Origin: Thauera butanivorans NBRC 103042
GTDB taxonomy: Bacteria; Pseudomonadota; Gammaproteobacteria; Burkholderiales; Rhodocyclaceae
Assembly: GCF_001591165.1 (NCBI RefSeq)
Contig: NZ_BCUG01000061.1
Span: 1 to 32,255 of the forward strand
Direction: 5' to 3'
Length of the DNA: 32,255 nt
Every line of letters begins with the position of its first letter. Position 1 is the stretch's first letter. Both the position numbers and the translations under genes were made by a program. Shown piece after piece: positions 29,316 through 32,255 of the stretch. The notes under the pieces are model-generated. The model searched no databases. It saw nothing but the letters and a program-made list of their open reading frames with translations, and was not told where the DNA came from.

Positions 29316-30356
29316 ATGAACGAAATCAAACTCACGCAATTTTCCCACGGCGGCGGCTGCGGCTGCAAAATCGCGCCCGGCGTACTGACCGAACTGCTTG
29401 CGGCGATGCCGGCCGGCCTGATGCCGCCCGAGCTGCTGGTGGGCACCGACACCTCGGACGATGCGGCAGTGTATCGGCTGAACGAGCGCCAGGCCGTGGT
29501 CGCCACCACCGATTTCTTCACGCCCATCGTCGACGATCCGCGCGACTTCGGCCGCATCGCCGCCACCAACGCGCTGTCCGATGTCTATGCGATGGGCGCC
29601 ACGCCGATCTTCGCGCTGGCCGTCGTCGGCATGCCGCTCGACAAGCTGCCGCGCGAAGTCATTGGCGAGATCCTGCAGGGCGGAGCGGAAGTGTGCCGCG
29701 ACGCCGGCATCCCCATCGCCGGCGGCCATTCGATCGACGTGCTCGAGCCGATCTACGGCCTCGTCGGCCTGGGTGTGGTCGATCCGGCCAAGGTCAAGAC
29801 CAATGCCGGCGCGCGCGATGGCGACGTGCTGGTGCTGTCCAAGCCGCTCGGCATCGGCATCCTGTCGGCGGGGCTGAAGAAGGGGCTGCTGTCGCCGCAG
29901 GGCTATCAGCAGATGGTTCGCTGGACGACCACGCTGAACCGCGCCGGCACCGTGCTTGCCGAGCTGGACGGCGTGCATGCCGTCACCGACGTCACCGGCT
30001 TCGGCCTGGCCGGCCACCTGCTGGAAATGTGCCGCGGCGGCAAGCTGGGCGCGGAAGTGCGCATCGACGCGCTGCCGCTCATCGGCGAAGCCGCGGCGCT
30101 GGTCAGGGACGGCATCGCCACCGGCGCCTCGACGCGCAACTGGGCCAGCTACGGCAGCGGTGTGCGCCTGCCGGCGAGCGCGCCGGAATGGCAGCAAAAG
30201 CTCGTCACCGATCCGCAGACTTCGGGCGGTCTGCTGATCGCCTGTGACGAGCGCGCGCTGGACGCGGTGCAGGCTGCGATCGCCGACGCACAGGGCGAGT
30301 CCGGCACGGTGATCGGGCGGATGGTGGCGGGCGAAGCGATCGTGACGGTGGTCTGA
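29316..30356 (+). CDS. selD: Selenide, water dikinase (selenophosphate synthetase)
   Basis: SelD (346 residues) makes selenophosphate from selenide and ATP. The glycine-rich catalytic N-terminus LTQFSHGGGCGCKIAP has Cys17 (not Sec) and the following Lys. TDTSDDAAVY and TTDFFTPIVDDPRDFGRIAA hold metal-binding Asps. The AIRS-like core continues with NALSDVYAMGATPIFALAVV, VTDVTGFGLAGHLLEM and the C-terminal TDPQTSGGLLIACD. It is complete. Pairing with selU points to tRNA modification as at least one use of the selenium. It ends seven bases from the convergent tesA gene. Confidence 0.97.
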   Translation: MNEIKLTQFSHGGGCGCKIAPGVLTELLAAMPAGLMPPELLVGTDTSDDAAVYRLNERQAVVATTDFFTPIVDDPRDFGRIAATNALSDVYAMGATPIFALAVVGMPLDKLPREVIGEILQGGAEVCRDAGIPIAGGHSIDVLEPIYGLVGLGVVDPAKVKTNAGARDGDVLVLSKPLGIGILSAGLKKGLLSPQGYQQMVRWTTTLNRAGTVLAELDGVHAVTDVTGFGLAGHLLEMCRGGKLGAEVRIDALPLIGEAAALVRDGIATGASTRNWASYGSGVRLPASAPEWQQKLVTDPQTSGGLLIACDERALDAVQAAIADAQGESGTVIGRMVAGEAIVTVV

Positions 30357-30363
30357 GGCTGCG

Positions 30364-30978
30364 CTAGCGCTTGCCCAGCAATGGCTCCAGGCCGTTCCAC
30401 ACCGTATCCAGCACCAGCGGCTGCGCGTCGGCCGTGGGATGGATGCCGTCGGCGAGGAAGCGCTCGGGCTGGTCGGCGAAGCCTTCCATCAGGAAGGGAA
30501 CGAGTGGCACCTGCTGGGCCTTGGCGACTTCGTCGAAAGCCTGGGCAAACCGGCGGGTGTAGGCGGGACCATAATTCGGTGGCATCTGCATGCCGATCAG
30601 CAGCACCCGGGCACCGGCTTCGCGGGATGCGGCGATCATCGCTTCGAGGTTCTCGGCCAGCAGTTGCGGCTTCAGGCCGCGCAGACCGTCGTTGGCGCCG
30701 AGTTCCAGGATGACGATGTCGGGCTTGTGGCGTTCGAGCGCGGCCGGCAGGCGCGAGCGGCCGCCGGCCGAAGTCTCGCCGGATACACTGGCATTGACGA
30801 CGGTATGGTGGAACCCTTTTTCCTCCAGGCGCGTCTGCAACAGGGTGGGCCAGGCTTCGCCGGGCTTCAGGCCGTAGCCGGCGGACAGGCTGTCGCCCCA
30901 CACCAGGATCGTCGCCGCCTGGGCGGCACTCATGAACAGCAGCATGACAAAGAAGGTAGCGATGGATCGCAGCGGCAT
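30364..30978 (-). CDS. tesA: TesA-like SGNH lysophospholipase/thioesterase
   Basis: TesA (204 residues) is an exported SGNH hydrolase acting on acyl-CoA, lysophospholipid and ester substrates. A signal peptide (SIATFFVMLLFMSAAQAA) is followed by block I LVWGDSLSAGYGL (Ser nucleophile), block II SVSGETSAGG (Gly), block III LELGANDGLRGL (Asn) and block V LADGIHPTADAQ (Asp and His). It matches E. coli TesA in layout. The ATG giving MPLRSIATFF is preceded by GGAG. The first 17 bases of the gene overlap the start of the divergent ybbA. Confidence 0.92.
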   Translation of the reverse strand: MPLRSIATFFVMLLFMSAAQAATILVWGDSLSAGYGLKPGEAWPTLLQTRLEEKGFHHTVVNASVSGETSAGGRSRLPAALERHKPDIVILELGANDGLRGLKPQLLAENLEAMIAASREAGARVLLIGMQMPPNYGPAYTRRFAQAFDEVAKAQQVPLVPFLMEGFADQPERFLADGIHPTADAQPLVLDTVWNGLEPLLGKR

Positions 30979-31666
30979 TGAAATCTCCATTCCGGTCATC
31001 GAAGTCGAGCGCCTGTCGAAGCGCGTGAAGGTGGCCGACGGCGAGGGTGATCTGCACATTCTGCAGGATGTCGGCTTCGCTGTCGGCGCGGGCGAGTCGG
31101 TCGCCATCGTCGGCGCGTCGGGTTCGGGCAAATCGACGCTGCTGGGATTGCTCGCCGGGCTGGATGTTCCATCGGGCGGTTCGGTCAGGCTGCAGGGCAC
31201 GGATTTCTTCGTCCTCGACGAAGATGCGCGCGCGGCGCTGCGCGGCGAGACCATCGGCTTCGTGTTCCAGTCCTTCCAGCTGCTGCCGGCGCTCACCGCG
31301 CTGGAGAACGTGATGCTGCCGCTGGAACTGGCCGGGGTGCCGCAGGCGCGCGAGGTGGCCACGCAATGGCTGCAGCGCGTCGGCCTGGAAAGCAGGCTGA
31401 GCCACTATCCCAAGCACCTGTCCGGCGGCGAGCAGCAGCGCGTCGCGCTGGCGCGGGCTTTCGCCCCCGATCCGCGCCTGCTGCTGGCCGACGAGCCGAC
31501 CGGCAACCTCGACGCCGAAACCGGCCGCGCCATCATCGAACTGATGTTCGCGCTCAACCGCGAAGCCGGCACCACGCTGATTCTCGTCACCCACGACGAG
31601 TCGCTTGCGCGCCGCTGCGGGCGCGTGCTGCGGATGGATGCGGGGCGCTTGAGTGAGGCACAATGA
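30962..31666 (+). CDS. ybbA: ABC transporter ATP-binding protein, YbbA/LolD type
   Basis: This 234-residue ATPase has Walker A GASGSGKST, Q-loop FVFQSFQLLPALTALENV, signature LSGGEQQRVALARAFAPDP, Walker B LLLADEPTGNLD and H-loop VTHDE. MacB/LolD-group ATPases have this EPTGNLD ending. In many bacteria ybbA is divergent from tesA and followed by ybbP, a large FtsX-type permease. Here the gene after it is a toxin-antitoxin pair, so the permease is missing or displaced beyond the window. The start at 30962 follows AGAAGG; an upstream in-frame ATG at 30932 is less likely. The stop overlaps an ATG at 31663. Confidence 0.9.
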   Translation: MDRSGIEISIPVIEVERLSKRVKVADGEGDLHILQDVGFAVGAGESVAIVGASGSGKSTLLGLLAGLDVPSGGSVRLQGTDFFVLDEDARAALRGETIGFVFQSFQLLPALTALENVMLPLELAGVPQAREVATQWLQRVGLESRLSHYPKHLSGGEQQRVALARAFAPDPRLLLADEPTGNLDAETGRAIIELMFALNREAGTTLILVTHDESLARRCGRVLRMDAGRLSEAQ

Positions 31667-31692
31667 CCATTCAGGCCAAGGATGAGAAAGCA

Positions 31693-31920
31693 ATGAATAC
31701 CGACCTTGATCAGCGTATCAGCTTCAATCCTCGCCAATGCGGTGGGCAGCCCTGCATTCGCGGACTGCGGATTCGCGTGGCCGACGTTCTGGAAATGCTT
31801 GCCCAGGGAGTCGATCAGTCTGAAATCCTGACGGACTTCCCTGATCTGGAAGGCGCGGACATCCTGGCCTGCCTGCATTTCGCCGCCAAGCGCGCATCCA
31901 TTGCGAGGCTGGCGGCGTGA
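31693..31920 (+). CDS. DUF433 antitoxin-like protein
   Basis: This 75-residue protein matches DUF433: RISFNPRQCGGQPCIRGLRI (the conserved N-P-x2-C-G-G-x-P-x-I-x-G signature), VLEMLAQGVDQSEILTDFPD and a final LHFAAKRASI. It is a small MarR/HTH-like antitoxin paired with DUF5615 toxins. The ATG after AAGGATGAG was chosen; a frame-joined start at 31663 overlaps the ybbA stop. Its stop overlaps the toxin start (GTGA). The pair looks like an accessory module placed directly behind ybbA. Confidence 0.85.
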   Translation: MNTDLDQRISFNPRQCGGQPCIRGLRIRVADVLEMLAQGVDQSEILTDFPDLEGADILACLHFAAKRASIARLAA

Positions 31921-32255
31921 TTTTCTGGGTGGATGCCCAGTTGCCGCCCAGTCTTGCGCCATGGTTGTCCGAAGCCTTTGGTGTGGAAGCCTATTCGATG
32001 CGCTTTCTCGGATTACACGACGCAGAGGACGGGCATATCTTCGATCGAGCGCGAGATACAGGTGAAGTCGTGCTGATCAGCAAGGACAGCGATTTCATCG
32101 AATTGATTGCACAGCGCGGCCCCCCACCGCGACTGCTGTGGGTGACTTGTGGAAACCTGACCAATCGACGCTTGCGCGAAGTACTCGGACGCTTGTTTCT
32201 CGACGCCATCGTTTTGTTGAAGGCGGGCGAGCAAATCGTCGAACTCGGTGACGCC
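31917..32255 (+). CDS. DUF5615 (PIN-like) toxin, partial at the window edge
   Basis: From the GTG at 31917 a frame runs to the window end (113 codons visible, no stop). It begins VIFWVDAQLPPSLAPWLSEA, the DUF5615/COG4634 start with a catalytic Asp in WVDAQLP. It continues FLGLHDAEDGHIFDRARDTG, LISKDSDFIELIAQRGPPPR (KDSDF with metal-binding acids) and LLWVTCGNLTNRRLREVL. These are PIN-fold ribonuclease toxins. The four-base overlap with the DUF433 gene supports one toxin-antitoxin operon. Only the last residues may be outside the window. Confidence 0.85.
   Translation, partial: MIFWVDAQLPPSLAPWLSEAFGVEAYSMRFLGLHDAEDGHIFDRARDTGEVVLISKDSDFIELIAQRGPPPRLLWVTCGNLTNRRLREVLGRLFLDAIVLLKAGEQIVELGDA

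Overview
The window is high-GC DNA with long, dense genes. It carries proteobacterial housekeeping genes (minCDE, hslO, tex, selU/selD, tesA/ybbA, tRNA-Leu) and betaproteobacterial-style accessory genes. The protein variants look most like the Rhodocyclales group (Azoarcus/Thauera-like). This placement rests on recalled family resemblance, not on a search.

Layout. 1-740: debris of three broken genes (zinc alcohol dehydrogenase, SDR, LysR regulator). 882-4984: a tightly overlapping molybdenum-hydroxylase operon (2Fe-2S subunit, Mo subunit, MocA-like cytidylyltransferase, XdhC-like maturation factor); the Mo subunit appears to lack an internal segment and xdhC is frameshifted. 4987-6402: an SDR with a Tat-like leader and a headless LysR fragment. 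6482-8351: a diheme cytochrome c and an alkaline-phosphatase-superfamily enzyme. 8368-14594 (minus strand): DUF1178, tRNA-Leu(UAA), minE-minD-minC, a cysteine-less Hsp33, a YffB/ArsC-like protein and tex. 14763-15990: a TonB-dependent receptor remnant. 16067-19611: hexose-6-phosphate mutarotase overlapping a Pat-type acetyltransferase/acyl-CoA ligase. 19785-21957: an orphan PAS histidine kinase and a small methyltransferase.

22015-23118 is the most unusual locus: a lower-GC reading frame in which a transposase-type DNA-binding N-terminus runs in frame into an arginase/ureohydrolase-family enzyme. The arginase seems to have lost both its usual start and its stop, and it abuts a truncated fecR. 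23963-27987 is an iron-uptake regulation cluster: fecI/fecR diverging from PepSY reductase, DUF3649, DUF3325-fusion and periplasmic protein genes. 28179-30356: selU and selD, divergent. 30364-32255: tesA and ybbA with overlapping 5' ends, then a DUF433/DUF5615 toxin-antitoxin pair where an ABC permease gene would normally follow.

A theme across the window is gene decay by precise deletions and chimeric joins (SDR-ADH, iorB, TonB receptor, transposase-arginase-fecR) without complete insertion sequences. Either this lineage is losing genes through short-homology deletion, or some joins are assembly errors. Raw reads would decide.
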